DNA of 32,811 bases from Mesorhizobium prunaredense (GTDB lineage: Bacteria; Pseudomonadota; Alphaproteobacteria; Rhizobiales; Rhizobiaceae): the NCBI RefSeq assembly GCF_900156895.1, contig NZ_FTPD01000002.1:30076-62886 (forward strand), read 5' to 3'. The notes beneath the pieces are model-generated. The model was given only the letters and a program-made list of their open reading frames with translations. It did not search any database and had not been told where the DNA came from. Made by a program: the position numbers and the translations under genes. Of this stretch, positions 1-7,350 are shown one piece after another; within the stretch, counting starts at the first letter, position 1, and each line of letters begins with the position of its first letter.

Positions 1-126
1 GATTTGATGGCTAGGAGAACGAACAAAAACAATTTCCTAAATTAGCAATGATGCATGAAATGGCATATAATTCGCCCCAGCCGGCGAAACTAAACGGCCC
101 CACGCCCCCGCGCTGGCTAGGCGCGG

Positions 127-161
127 CGGCCCGATAGTCACCCCGAACTGCTATCGGGCCG
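127..161. other. Perfect 11-bp hairpin
   Basis: An 11-bp inverted repeat (127-137 with 151-161) encloses a 13-base C-rich loop. No T-run follows directly on either strand, so it may be a weak terminator or a structured RNA element. The rest of 1-427 holds no gene I can support. Confidence 0.5.
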
Positions 162-362
162 TCCCCTAGAAAAATCGCACGGTAGCGGCCGACCTGAGCC
201 GAGGTAGAACCAATAGGCGATGGCTTCGGCCGACGGAGTCCGGTCGACTTTGGACGCCGCGCCACTAGCATCCTCCTTGACGGCGATCTCGGGTCAAAAG
301 TGTAGTAATACTTAATTTCCTGAATTGTACCTTGATGGCGCGTTGTCTTCACGAAACGCATA

Positions 363-392
363 TGTCAGGCTATGGCGTGTCAGGCTATGGCG
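363..392 (+). repeat. Two tandem copies of a 15-bp unit
   Basis: The unit TGTCAGGCTATGGCG occurs twice, back to back, just upstream of the small gene that starts at 428. The copies are identical, which suggests a recent duplication in the leader. It could also be read as a short repeated peptide, but no ribosome binding site supports that. Confidence 0.7.
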
Positions 393-427
393 TCAGAGTT
401 GTTATTCACCGGCAGGGAGTAATTTCG

Positions 428-661
428 ATGAAGAGCGGGAAGTCTTCCAAAGTAAAGACAGATAAACTTGTCCCGGAAGAACAGGCACGCCGGGAATTTC
501 TAAAGAATGCCGGGCGTTTTGCTGTTGTAACTCCTCCATCCATTGCTCTATTGCTTGGCACGAGCTTGAACTCGCAAGCTATTGCCGCATCGCATGGCGC
601 ACGTCCCGGACATGGATGGGGCAGCAAGAAACGCATCTCTGCTCCTGGCCGCAAGCGTTAG
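428..661 (+). CDS. Small Tat-signal-like hypothetical protein
   Basis: This 77-residue protein has a charged, lysine-rich N-terminus. At about residues 22-45 it has an RREFLKNAG stretch followed by a hydrophobic segment (AVVTPPSIALLLGTSL), then a basic Gly/Pro tail. The RR-x-FLK pattern is that of twin-arginine signal sequences. Similar short 'twin-arginine signal domain' proteins with a VVTPP-x3-LLL core are common in alphaproteobacteria and have no known function. The ATG at 428 is chosen because GGGAG lies 7-8 bases upstream; the reading frame opens earlier without such support. The first R of the motif lies far from the N-terminus, so true Tat export is uncertain. It stands alone on the plus strand. 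Confidence 0.6.
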   Translation: MKSGKSSKVKTDKLVPEEQARREFLKNAGRFAVVTPPSIALLLGTSLNSQAIAASHGARPGHGWGSKKRISAPGRKR

Positions 662-727
662 AATGGTTTCTTTGGTCGTTCTGGCCGATCATAGATGACG
701 CGTATAGCAAGCGGAATGCCGGCCTCA

Positions 728-1024
728 TCATGAGGAGCGTAGCAACCCTTCCTCCTCGGCAGCAGCCTCGAAGGCCTTCCTTACGTCGTCGGGCGTGCGC
801 TTGCCTTCAATGAGGTCCAGGCAGACATCGACCGCCGCCTTCCACTTAGGTCCCCGCTTGGTCCACTTCATGAGTTCCGCCGCGGCACCCTCGACATTGG
901 TACATACGTAGGTGAACCCAGGTCGGTCGGTTCCGATGTAGATCGGAGGGTGAAACCAATGGATACCCATGAGGATGCCGCCGCTATTTTCGCCTGAGTT
1001 AAGAACGGTTGGATCGCCAGCCAT
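728..1024 (-). CDS. DUF982 domain-containing protein
   Basis: This 98-residue protein matches the DUF982 pattern of rhizobia: an N-terminal beta segment, a conserved 'VEGAAAELMKWTKRGPKW' region near the middle, and an 'A..VCLDLIEGKRTPDDVRKAFEAAAEE' helix at the end. DUF982 proteins are small, often duplicated and uncharacterised. The ATG at 1024 is preferred over an upstream start because AGGAGAGG lies 5-6 bases before it. No signal peptide or membrane segment is visible. The next gene to the right (1109-1339) lies on the same strand 84 bases away, so the two may be co-transcribed. Confidence 0.72.
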   Translation of the reverse strand: MAGDPTVLNSGENSGGILMGIHWFHPPIYIGTDRPGFTYVCTNVEGAAAELMKWTKRGPKWKAAVDVCLDLIEGKRTPDDVRKAFEAAAEEEGLLRSS

Positions 1025-1108
1025 GGCTACCTCTCCTACCTCTGAATTATCATTGGCCGGCAAATGGGACGGGGAGAATAGGTTGAGAGAGAGGGACATT
1101 GCAGCGCG

Positions 1109-1339
1109 TCACTTTCTGGAGAGATTGAAGCCGGGTTGGTTGTCCAGCGCCTCGACGACAAAGGATACGGCAATCAAATCATCGGCAGGGATTCTGCCCT
1201 TGCCGTCCTCCATGACGGCTGCGACCTTTCGAAAGGTCTTCAGTTCATTATCGGTAATCCGGGCCCCGCGCATCCTCTCGCTGAGGTCGGCCACGCGCAT
1301 CCGCAGCGCCTGGGACGCTCCAATCTCACGGTTCGACAT
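1109..1339 (-). CDS. Hypothetical protein, 76 aa
   Basis: I do not recognise this family. The 76-residue product is charged and helical (about residues 10-45) and contains no cysteines, signal peptide or membrane segment. The start at 1339 gives a protein opening MSNREIGASQ, with GGGAGGA about 12 bases upstream; longer versions have no better site. Its place upstream of the DUF982 gene on the same strand suggests a small two-gene unit. A real gene is likelier than not because the frame is well biased, but its function is unknown. Confidence 0.5.
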   Translation of the reverse strand: MSNREIGASQALRMRVADLSERMRGARITDNELKTFRKVAAVMEDGKGRIPADDLIAVSFVVEALDNQPGFNLSRK

Positions 1340-1541
1340 TATGATAACATTCCTCCCTTGATGGCTTCCCGCAGCACCTTTCGGACCGCGGGCGAGACCT
1401 CGCTGAAACCAGCACTGATGACCCCATCGCAAACCTGTGTCGGTCCCTGAGCAATGTTCGGAATGGGGCCCAAAGCACCAATGGACATCGTGGCATGGCA
1501 CAAATACCATCGGCGGAAACTGGCCCTAAGGCATCATCTAA

Positions 1542-1634
1542 ATGGCCGATGAACGCGCCAAACGCCGCCTTGCCGCCATCGCCGTCGCCGACGATGTCGG
1601 CTACTCGCGCCTCATGATGGAAGATACCAACTAG
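1542..1634 (+). pseudogene. N-terminal scrap of a class III adenylate cyclase
   Basis: Thirty codons read MADERAKRRLAAIAVADDVG followed by YSRLMMEDTN and a stop. This is the characteristic start of rhizobial adenylate/guanylate cyclases (RRLAAI-x-VAD-x-VGYSRLM), where the first metal-binding aspartate lies in the VAD segment. The remaining catalytic domain is absent, and the 3' end runs into the opposite-strand gene at 1612. I infer a remnant left by deletion; it is very unlikely to be functional. Confidence 0.6.
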
Positions 1635-2046
1635 CGAGGGCGTACGCTGCCAAGCCCAACATTGAGAGCGCATACAGAACCAGAAACAACGGAACCACGA
1701 ACGGCTGGCTGTCGAGGGCGGGGTCAGCTTCTTCCCATTCCTCAACCAGATTGCGATCCCGCCTGGCCTCCGTGAACGCCAAACCGTCCGGCCCAATCTT
1801 ACCGTCGATCTCTCTCGAAATTCTTTTCGTGATATCGGCTAGGATCACTGGATCCTCGGGCAGGTTGCCCGGAAACCCCTCAGGAAGATTGTCGCCATCG
1901 TTCTTGTCCATGGCCAGCAATGTTTTCTGCCGCCTTATGTTCCAAGTTTCTAGGGCATTCATTCTAGCTTTGCCTCGCCATGGCGCAGGGCCGAACCGAT
2001 CGCGCAGCTTTACCAGATCGAGCGTGTCACGGTGGTGACGGCGCAT
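1612..2046 (-). CDS. Hypothetical protein with one C-terminal membrane segment
   Basis: The 144-residue reading frame has a basic N-terminus, an acidic middle ('DKNDGDNLPEGFPGNLPEDP', 'RISREIDGKIGPDG') and one hydrophobic span near residues 115-138 (VVPLFLVLYALSMLGLAAYAL), followed by a short tail. This suggests a tail-anchored inner-membrane protein. I do not recognise the family. The start is uncertain: an internal ATG at 1962 would give 116 residues and retain everything recognisable. Neither start has a strong ribosome binding site. It overlaps the cyclase scrap on the other strand by 23 bases. Confidence 0.5.
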   Translation of the reverse strand: MRRHHRDTLDLVKLRDRFGPAPWRGKARMNALETWNIRRQKTLLAMDKNDGDNLPEGFPGNLPEDPVILADITKRISREIDGKIGPDGLAFTEARRDRNLVEEWEEADPALDSQPFVVPLFLVLYALSMLGLAAYALASWYLPS

Positions 2047-2120
2047 GATGGCAGTGCGCCGTCACCGTCATCTTCGCGTCGATCAGAGATTGGAACGTCC
2101 AGCCCTTCGCCATCCAACCG

Positions 2121-2339
2121 CTAGTGGTTGTCCAACAGGATGGCCAGATGTCTGGTTGCGGCGCTTCCTAAAATCAGCTCCTCCAGCCCACTGTCGCTAA
2201 TCGGCAAACCGTTGATGCGGCGCCTGATTACGCGGAGCGCTTCGGATATCGAAACTGCTGTAGTTTTTGCGTGATCATCCAGGTAACGGCCGACTTCAAT
2301 CACGGCTTTTGCATCGACGTTGGACGGCAATTCTCGCAT
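2121..2339 (-). CDS. Hypothetical protein, 72 aa
   Basis: This small soluble protein has a helical pattern throughout (residues 9-60). I do not recognise the family. The start at 2339 is well supported: GGGAGGG lies 7-8 bases upstream. It is on the same strand as its neighbours to the left but is separated from them by 74 bases. No cysteine, signal peptide or membrane segment is seen. The good ribosome binding site is the main argument that it is expressed. Confidence 0.5.
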   Translation of the reverse strand: MRELPSNVDAKAVIEVGRYLDDHAKTTAVSISEALRVIRRRINGLPISDSGLEELILGSAATRHLAILLDNH

Positions 2340-2736
2340 GGCACACCCTCCCGCTCAGATGGGGCGGAAGCGCTGTCATCTTCCAAGCGCCCGCAATGCC
2401 GCTATTCGGTACGGGCGACTTGGGGATTGTACGCTCTATTGCGCAATTCGCGAGTCCGCAGATAGCCCCGCCAGCGCACGTTTTCGCCGGCCGCTGTCCT
2501 ACGCCGCCGAAGCGGCTCGCGCGTCCTGGCGGCCCCCTTGTGCCTGCGGCGCCGGCCACTTTCAGCCCCTTCGTTCGAAAGTCGGTTTCCAGTCGCGGTT
2601 GCGCGCCCGCTGCTGGCCTTCGTAGTCTGGAATGACTGTGAAGAAGGATGGCGTTGGACCGGCTGACGATCAGTCTTCGAAGCAACGGCGGAAAGCGCCA
2701 TGGCGAGTTTGAGATGGATGGACTGTTTAACGGTTC
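2340..2736. other. GC-rich stretch without a supported gene
   Basis: Overlapping open frames occur on both strands. They are arginine- and alanine-rich, with no ribosome binding site, no recognisable family and no consistent codon pattern. I regard them as chance frames in GC-rich DNA. Confidence 0.5.
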
Positions 2737-3210
2737 TCAGCAACCTTCCGCCTTCAGGGATCGCACCATTCGCACCACAATCGGATCGTACGGGATTTTT
2801 TCATCGCTGCTGTAATTTATGACAAAGAGCGCGGCACGATCGTTGCAGACCGCAATGGCGCGGACATATCGGATCTTTTCGTTCTTGATACCCGAGTAGC
2901 TGGCCCATCTCGGCGTGACGCGCTTATAGGTCAGTTTCCAGCCCTCCTTTTCATCCTCGACCATGCGGTTCTCGATCTCGGCGCGAAAACTGTGCTCGCC
3001 GAGCCTTGCGCCCCACACGGTAAGAACGGCTTCGTTTTCGCCCCGAAATTCCGCGCCCTGGTCCGAACGCTGCGTCAGGACAAAGCCAGGGGGAACATCG
3101 AATATGAAGCCAAACTGCCTGACTCCGAAAAGCTGCCACGCTTGCGCTTGGAGAAGCGTGCAGCAAAATAAAATCGAAACGAGGCTCAACAGAAAACGTG
3201 CCATTGGCAT
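2737..3210 (-). CDS. Secreted hypothetical protein
   Basis: This 157-residue protein begins with a classical signal peptide (MPMARFLLSLVSILFCCTLL, then QAQA as the likely cleavage site near residue 24). The mature part is about 130 residues with an aromatic/beta-rich pattern ('FGFIFDVPPGFVL', 'YVRAIAVCNDRAALFVINYSS') and single cysteines near the middle and at the C-terminus. I know the general look from uncharacterised periplasmic proteins of rhizobia but cannot name a family. Two candidate ATGs (3210 and 3204) lie six bases apart and neither has a strong ribosome binding site. A short palindrome lies 24 bases upstream. Confidence 0.65.
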   Translation of the reverse strand: MPMARFLLSLVSILFCCTLLQAQAWQLFGVRQFGFIFDVPPGFVLTQRSDQGAEFRGENEAVLTVWGARLGEHSFRAEIENRMVEDEKEGWKLTYKRVTPRWASYSGIKNEKIRYVRAIAVCNDRAALFVINYSSDEKIPYDPIVVRMVRSLKAEGC

Positions 3211-3233
3211 TAAATTAGCGTCGCGTCATATAC

Positions 3234-3248
3234 TGTCCAGACCGGACA
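3234..3248 (-). promoter_or_regulatory. TGTCC-N5-GGACA palindrome upstream of a secreted-protein gene
   Basis: A 15-base inverted repeat lies 24 bases upstream of the start of the gene ending at 2737. Its size and position suit an operator or other protein-binding site. No regulator gene is adjacent, so the role is inferred. Confidence 0.35.
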
Positions 3249-4090
3249 AGATTGGCGACAGAAAAAGACTTGCCGCTGATTCAGCCTCGTGCGCAAAAGA
3301 AGCGGCTCGCCTGACGCGGGCTTTGATGCCCGGCTTCACCCACTGCGTTTGCTGGTCGTTGCTTCATGGCCTCTGGCGGGCGGCGTTGGCGGCACCGCAT
3401 GAACTTACCTACTGAAGAATATTAGCTGTCGCTTGACTAAGATCCCGCCCGCCCCAGACTCATGGCATGGCGCGGGGAATTGGGATTGGAGACCTGGTGG
3501 CGATCACGGCCACGTCCGCAGGCGGGTCACTGAGGACCGCGTCAGCGTCTCGATCCCCTCTTACAACTTCCCTCACTCGATCATTGATCATACCAACGTG
3601 AAGCACGGCCTTCCTTCGGATATCGGTTCTTGGCAATGATCTCGACGTTGAACTCGCCACAGAGCGCGGCAACCCGCGGATCGATGTCGGAGGTAGATCC
3701 ACGGCTCCAGCCTTCCCGCGCAAGCATTCTGCGTCTCCGATGGAAGTGACGCAGGATATTTGCATTATGTCGGGATGAACTGCAAGTTTTAGCTTGGAAT
3801 GGCTATATCGCCGGTTAGGAACGCGGAAACGCCGCGGTAGGCACTGTAAAGCCAGCGTCTGAATTATAGCGTGCACAGCCCTGAGAAGGCGCCGGGCGCG
3901 ACCACGAAACTCTCGTTGGTGCAAACGCGGTAGCGGCAGGCACAGCCGGCGATCAGCATGAGGCCGCCCGGCTGTGCATCCACGGAGTGTAAAAACCTTG
4001 GCTCGGAGTGCAAAAACCTAGCTCGAGGCCGAAAATGTTCGCGCGCATGAAAAAAATCCGTGAGTGGGAGGGGGGCGGCTATGGGAAAAG
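3249..4090. other. Long stretch without a supported gene
   Basis: No frame here combines a start signal, sensible composition and a recognised family. A minus-strand segment near 3580-3690 reads as plausible protein (…DPRVAALCGEFNVEII…) but is interrupted, suggesting an old gene remnant. Two near-copies of a short motif (GGAGTG-T/C-AAAAACCT) lie at about 3981-4016. The stretch sits between the left-hand genes and the phage-like block and may contain an old junction. Confidence 0.4.
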
Positions 4091-4108
4091 AAGACCAGAA
4101 TTGGTCTT
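4091..4108 (-). terminator. Likely terminator of the element's operon
   Basis: A perfect 7-bp stem (4091-4097 with 4102-4108) has a 4-base loop and, on the minus strand, is followed by a CTTTT run. It lies 37 bases beyond the HNH stop codon, where the operon would end. Confidence 0.5.
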
Positions 4109-4144
4109 GACCGCCCCCCCAGGGGCTTTGGCGCGCCTGGCCCA

Positions 4145-4513
4145 TCAATACCAAACCCCCTTCGGCATCGAGCTTTCTGCCTTCTGCTTGGCGGTGCTGT
4201 GGCAGGTGCGGCAAAGCGTCTGCAGCTTGCCCTCCCAGAACTCCACCGGGTCGTTTCGATGGGGGATGACGTGATCGGCGACGAGGTTCGCGGTGTTAGG
4301 CTCGATCCGCTTGCACATGCGACAGGTGAAACGGTCGCGGACCAGCACCGACATGCGCAGCTTCTTCCACCGCGCGCTGTTGTACCATTTGAAAGACGGC
4401 TCGGTCTTTGAACGAAGCGCTGATCGCTCCCGCTCATTGGTGGGGCCTGGCGTGCCGAGACGCGCAGGCATGGCGCCGAGCAGTGGCCGGAGGTTTGAGA
4501 GCTTGGCCATCAC
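4145..4513 (-). CDS. HNH endonuclease, phage type
   Basis: This 122-residue protein has a C-terminal HNH fold. A zinc knuckle pairs C64-x2-C67 with C101-x2-C104, the catalytic DH motif is D80-H81, and the partner histidine is H105 after the second CxxC. The 50-residue N-terminus is basic and poor in motifs. Such small HNH proteins usually sit beside terminase and packaging genes in phages and act as nicking or packaging nucleases. Here no terminase follows; the gene is last in its operon, before a terminator. Its start overlaps the stop of the upstream gene (ATGA), a sign of translational coupling. The domain call is firm, the role in packaging is inferred. Confidence 0.85.
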   Translation of the reverse strand: MMAKLSNLRPLLGAMPARLGTPGPTNERERSALRSKTEPSFKWYNSARWKKLRMSVLVRDRFTCRMCKRIEPNTANLVADHVIPHRNDPVEFWEGKLQTLCRTCHSTAKQKAESSMPKGVWY

Positions 4514-4713
4514 TGCAGCCTGTTCGATGGCGCATCAGGGGCGAGGAAGTATCGGGTGAGGCAGGACACAAGCGCGGCCTGCTCCTGTTCGGTCGGCCGT
4601 CGCTCAAACCTGCGATAGAAGGCGAACACCGCCTTCTCGGTGATCATCACCATCTGGTCGCGTGTGAAGGATACGGTGTTGGTCACGGCTTTTGGCGTGG
4701 TGGCGGGCTTCAT
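4510..4713 (-). CDS. Small hypothetical protein of the element
   Basis: The 67-residue protein is helical in its middle ('RDQMVMITEKAVFAFYRRFERRPTEQEQAALVSCLTRYFLAPD') and has no cleavable signal. I do not recognise it. Both its start and its stop overlap the neighbouring genes by four bases, which strongly supports it as part of the operon with the HNH gene and the coiled-coil protein. Confidence 0.6.
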   Translation of the reverse strand: MKPATTPKAVTNTVSFTRDQMVMITEKAVFAFYRRFERRPTEQEQAALVSCLTRYFLAPDAPSNRLQ

Positions 4714-5492
4714 GGCCTTGCGTCCTTGCCGTCACGTCCCTTTTTCACCATCAATTTCCAGCCGATTCCTTCTCCCGGCTGCAGCCCCTGAGCGTGGTCA
4801 AGTTCGCAATGCCAACTGCTGCCTTGATGGGTGCACACATCGCCATGACGGTAAGCGACATCTCGGTCCCACACGCCCTTGTAGGACAGGGTCGCTCTGC
4901 TCTCGATCTCGGCCAGACGCTTCTCGATGGCCACGCAACGAAGGGCATTCCAGTATTCGCCGGCCTCAGCCATGGCAGCTACTATCGCGACGACTTCGAG
5001 GTGGGCCACCGAGTCGGGATGGCAGCTGGCAGTCTTCAGGCCCAGGAATTTCTGGTAGATGATGTAATTCGTGAAGCGCTCGTAGGTCTCGGTGAACGTC
5101 TTCTGGTTTTCCTCGGTCCTGGGTAGGTCAGGATACCTTGGCTCCTGTACTGGCTTGAGGTCCCATGCCCGATTCTGCTTGGCAGGCGCGGCTCCTGCCG
5201 CCGGCTTCGGCTCTGCGAGGTCATCGCCCAGTTCGACGGCAAAACGCTTCTTGTGCAGGCCATCGACATGGCCGCGCAGAGTCCGGACTTGGGCTAGGAG
5301 CCTGTCCTGCTTTTCCTGCGATTGGTCGAGAACGTGCTTTTCCTTGTCAGCATTGAAGGCCGCAAGCTTCTCCTTGATCTGCCCCTCGATGCGATCGATC
5401 TCCCGGTCGATCTCGGCGAGATCAGCGGCGCGCTGGTCAACGACAATTGGCTTGATGACTTTGACCGGCTTAGTTCGCTTAGTCGCGTTCAC
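4710..5492 (-). CDS. Coiled-coil protein with a C-terminal carbohydrate-binding-like module
   Basis: This 260-residue protein opens with a basic stretch. It continues with a long predicted coiled coil (about residues 20-90, 'AEIDREIDRIEGQIKEKLAAF'), a mixed middle region, a second helical segment, and an end of about 45 residues reading 'YKGVWDRDVAYRHGDVCTHQGS..W'. That last module resembles the short aromatic repeat (W-x-Y-x-GD-V-x-xxG-x-xW) of family 5/12 carbohydrate-binding domains, often found in phage proteins. A GTG start at 5492 is chosen because it overlaps the upstream stop (GTGA); an open frame continues 40 codons further but runs through the previous gene. It might be a structural or adhesion protein, which is a guess. 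Confidence 0.65.
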   Translation of the reverse strand: MNATKRTKPVKVIKPIVVDQRAADLAEIDREIDRIEGQIKEKLAAFNADKEKHVLDQSQEKQDRLLAQVRTLRGHVDGLHKKRFAVELGDDLAEPKPAAGAAPAKQNRAWDLKPVQEPRYPDLPRTEENQKTFTETYERFTNYIIYQKFLGLKTASCHPDSVAHLEVVAIVAAMAEAGEYWNALRCVAIEKRLAEIESRATLSYKGVWDRDVAYRHGDVCTHQGSSWHCELDHAQGLQPGEGIGWKLMVKKGRDGKDARP

Positions 5493-5740
5493 ACGCGCTC
5501 TCCGTACTTGCGCCGGTAATTTTGCTTCATAAGCCGCAAGGCGCTGCAATTCGCTTCCGACAGGCCAGTCGACTCCAGCCTGCGGATGTGCCGCAAGTCC
5601 TCCGCCTTCCACCTCGCGCGACGTTCGGTGTCGCTCTCGCGAGTCTTGATGACCCTGATGGTCTTGGTGTCGATCGGCTGGCCATAAAGCCCGACGCGGT
5701 GCCCGGCCTTTTGGTTCATCTTCATCGTTCTGTTCATCAT
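5489..5740 (-). CDS. Small basic hypothetical protein
   Basis: This 83-residue protein is rich in Lys and Arg (ARWKAEDLRHIRRLE, LMKQNYRRKYGERV) and probably soluble. I do not recognise the family; the basic, helical C-terminal half could bind nucleic acid. Two adjacent ATGs (5740, 5737) are possible; an upstream TTG would overlap the previous gene by 14 bases. Its stop overlaps the GTG start of the coiled-coil gene, so it belongs to the same operon. Confidence 0.55.
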   Translation of the reverse strand: MMNRTMKMNQKAGHRVGLYGQPIDTKTIRVIKTRESDTERRARWKAEDLRHIRRLESTGLSEANCSALRLMKQNYRRKYGERV

Positions 5741-5753
5741 GGCGGCGGGTCCC

Positions 5754-6272
5754 CTAGGTCCGGTCAAAAACCGTGCGGACGAGATTCAGGCGCTCCTGCA
5801 AGTGCCCGCAGACGCCCGGAAGCTTGTCGACGCTGCCGAGATTGAAGCCCGCGGCCCGTGCCTTGGCGTGGAACGCGGTGCCTTGGGCGAGCAATTCCTC
5901 AAGATCGCTGATCGCTTGGCCGACAGCCTGCCGGTATTGCTGCAATGGCCCGGAAAGGGATGGTCCGATGCTTTCCTCGAACTCCCGAACTACATCGTCG
6001 CGGCGGGCTCTGGCTGCTGCCTCGGTTTCGAACAGCGGCGCCAGCGAAACGCCAATTGCTTCGACCTCGGCAGCGGTGATTTCCGGCACTCGTCCAAGCT
6101 GCTGCGCTGCCAGACGCCGGCCTGCTGCGACGTGCTGCTCCTGCCCGGCCTCACGGGCGGCAATAGCCTTTCGAAGATCTTCCTCCGCTTCGGCGATGGC
6201 CGCCGGCCTCTGAGGCACGACGAGTAATTTCTCAAAGTCGGTCGTGGCGGGCTTGGATAGGCGGGCAAGCAT
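5754..6272 (-). CDS. Helical hypothetical protein of the element
   Basis: The 172-residue product is almost entirely helical and alanine/glutamate rich, with coiled-coil-like stretches at about residues 22-50, 75-100 and 112-140. It has no signal peptide, and its only cysteine is near the C-terminus. I do not recognise it; small helical proteins of this sort are common in phage early or scaffolding regions. The start at 6272 has AGGAG nine bases upstream. It ends 13 bases before the next gene's start. Confidence 0.6.
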   Translation of the reverse strand: MLARLSKPATTDFEKLLVVPQRPAAIAEAEEDLRKAIAAREAGQEQHVAAGRRLAAQQLGRVPEITAAEVEAIGVSLAPLFETEAAARARRDDVVREFEESIGPSLSGPLQQYRQAVGQAISDLEELLAQGTAFHAKARAAGFNLGSVDKLPGVCGHLQERLNLVRTVFDRT

Positions 6273-6355
6273 GTGGCCGGGCTCCTGATTTGGTTGTCTG
6301 ATTCTCCCACTGGAGACGCTGGCGGGCTAGTTCGGTACGGTTCGCCGCGGTACGG

Positions 6356-6661
6356 TCAAACGCACTTTTCTCGGGCCAGCAGAGCCGCAGCGATGCCGGC
6401 GATGGCGTACTCGACGATTCGGCCGTTAAGCCGGGAAGCGATTGCAACACCGCCATTGAGACGCTGGTTTCGAAGCGTGAACGGCGAGAGACCCAACAAG
6501 GCGGCGGCATCAACCTGTCGGACATAGGCGTCGGCCGTCACGGGGATTCCGCGCTTCAGGCAAGCCGTCTCGACGACGTCGATCTTCGCGTCGAGTGGCG
6601 AGCGCTCCAGGCTCGTGGCCATGGCGCGCATTGTGCTGGCGAGATTGTTCCGCTCACCCAT
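6356..6661 (-). CDS. Probable helix-turn-helix protein
   Basis: With a start at 6661 the product has 101 residues. The C-terminal half reads 'VRQVDAAALLGLSPFTLRNQRLNGG…SRLNGRIVEYAIAGIAAAL', which follows the pattern of MerR/excisionase-type winged HTH domains: first helix, turn at GLS, recognition helix, then a wing. This suggests a DNA-binding protein of the element, perhaps for replication or excision control. An upstream start giving 167 residues is open, but its extra N-terminus looks non-coding. Neither start has a clear ribosome binding site. The DNA-binding role is inferred from the motif. Confidence 0.5.
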   Translation of the reverse strand: MGERNNLASTMRAMATSLERSPLDAKIDVVETACLKRGIPVTADAYVRQVDAAALLGLSPFTLRNQRLNGGVAIASRLNGRIVEYAIAGIAAALLAREKCV

Positions 6662-7350
6662 GACGACCGACCAGGGCGACGCCAAAGCGCACCTCATGAG
6701 GATCGATCCCGCGCACTGACATCGTTCCTGAGTTAGCAAATTTAAATGCGAGCGCGGCGCCACCTGTGGTAGAAACGAATTGCTGGAGTAGGTCTCTCGG
6801 GAGGAGTCCTTGTTGGATTTGAAATCGAAGCTCGCCAAAATGTCGGCGGCGCTGCTCACCAGGCATGTGGCGGCCGCTCAAACCACTGGTGCCGTCAAGC
6901 CGATCCGAACGTCGCTCGCCGACGTTCCTCTTAGGCGCCAAACACTTCCGTACAAGCCGAAACCGCCGATCCGTCCGTGTAGCAATATGTAGGACGATCA
7001 TTCGTCGCGGCCCTCTGGCCAGACAGCGAAAGGTCGGACAACGGAACGAAAGTCGGATTCGCGAATTCTAGTGCCAGCTAATTGGAATCGTCGCCCATGA
7101 GGCTTGCGACCCTTCACCTTGAAACTGCGAGATACGGGGACGTATATCGCGCCGAAATGCTCGCGAAGCTGAGGCGGCAAGTTGTCCGGCACATCAAGCG
7201 CACAGACGCGTCGGCTCAAAAAGTCGAAGAAGCGCTGGCCAGGTTGGCTGAAGCAAACGCGCCCATGGACCGGCTGGCTCAGTATGGCCGCCGTCCCCGG
7301 GCTGCTTCTTTCTGTGGAAATTTCTGAAATGAAAGCTTTCTGGGCGGATT
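6662..7350. other. Gap in the minus-strand operon; two weak plus-strand ORFs
   Basis: No confident gene. A TTG-started plus-strand frame of about 60 codons begins at 6812 with GGAGGAG just upstream, and another plus-strand frame (about 7097-7327) reads as plausible helical protein (AEMLAKLRRQVVRHIKRTD). Either could be a real, oppositely transcribed small gene such as a regulator. Neither has a family I recognise, and minus-strand frames are equally open here. Confidence 0.3.

Noticed and set aside
2963..3415. 150-codon plus-strand frame opposite the secreted protein
   Set aside because: Antisense to a gene with a signal peptide; Arg/Ser/Cys-rich and without a ribosome binding site.
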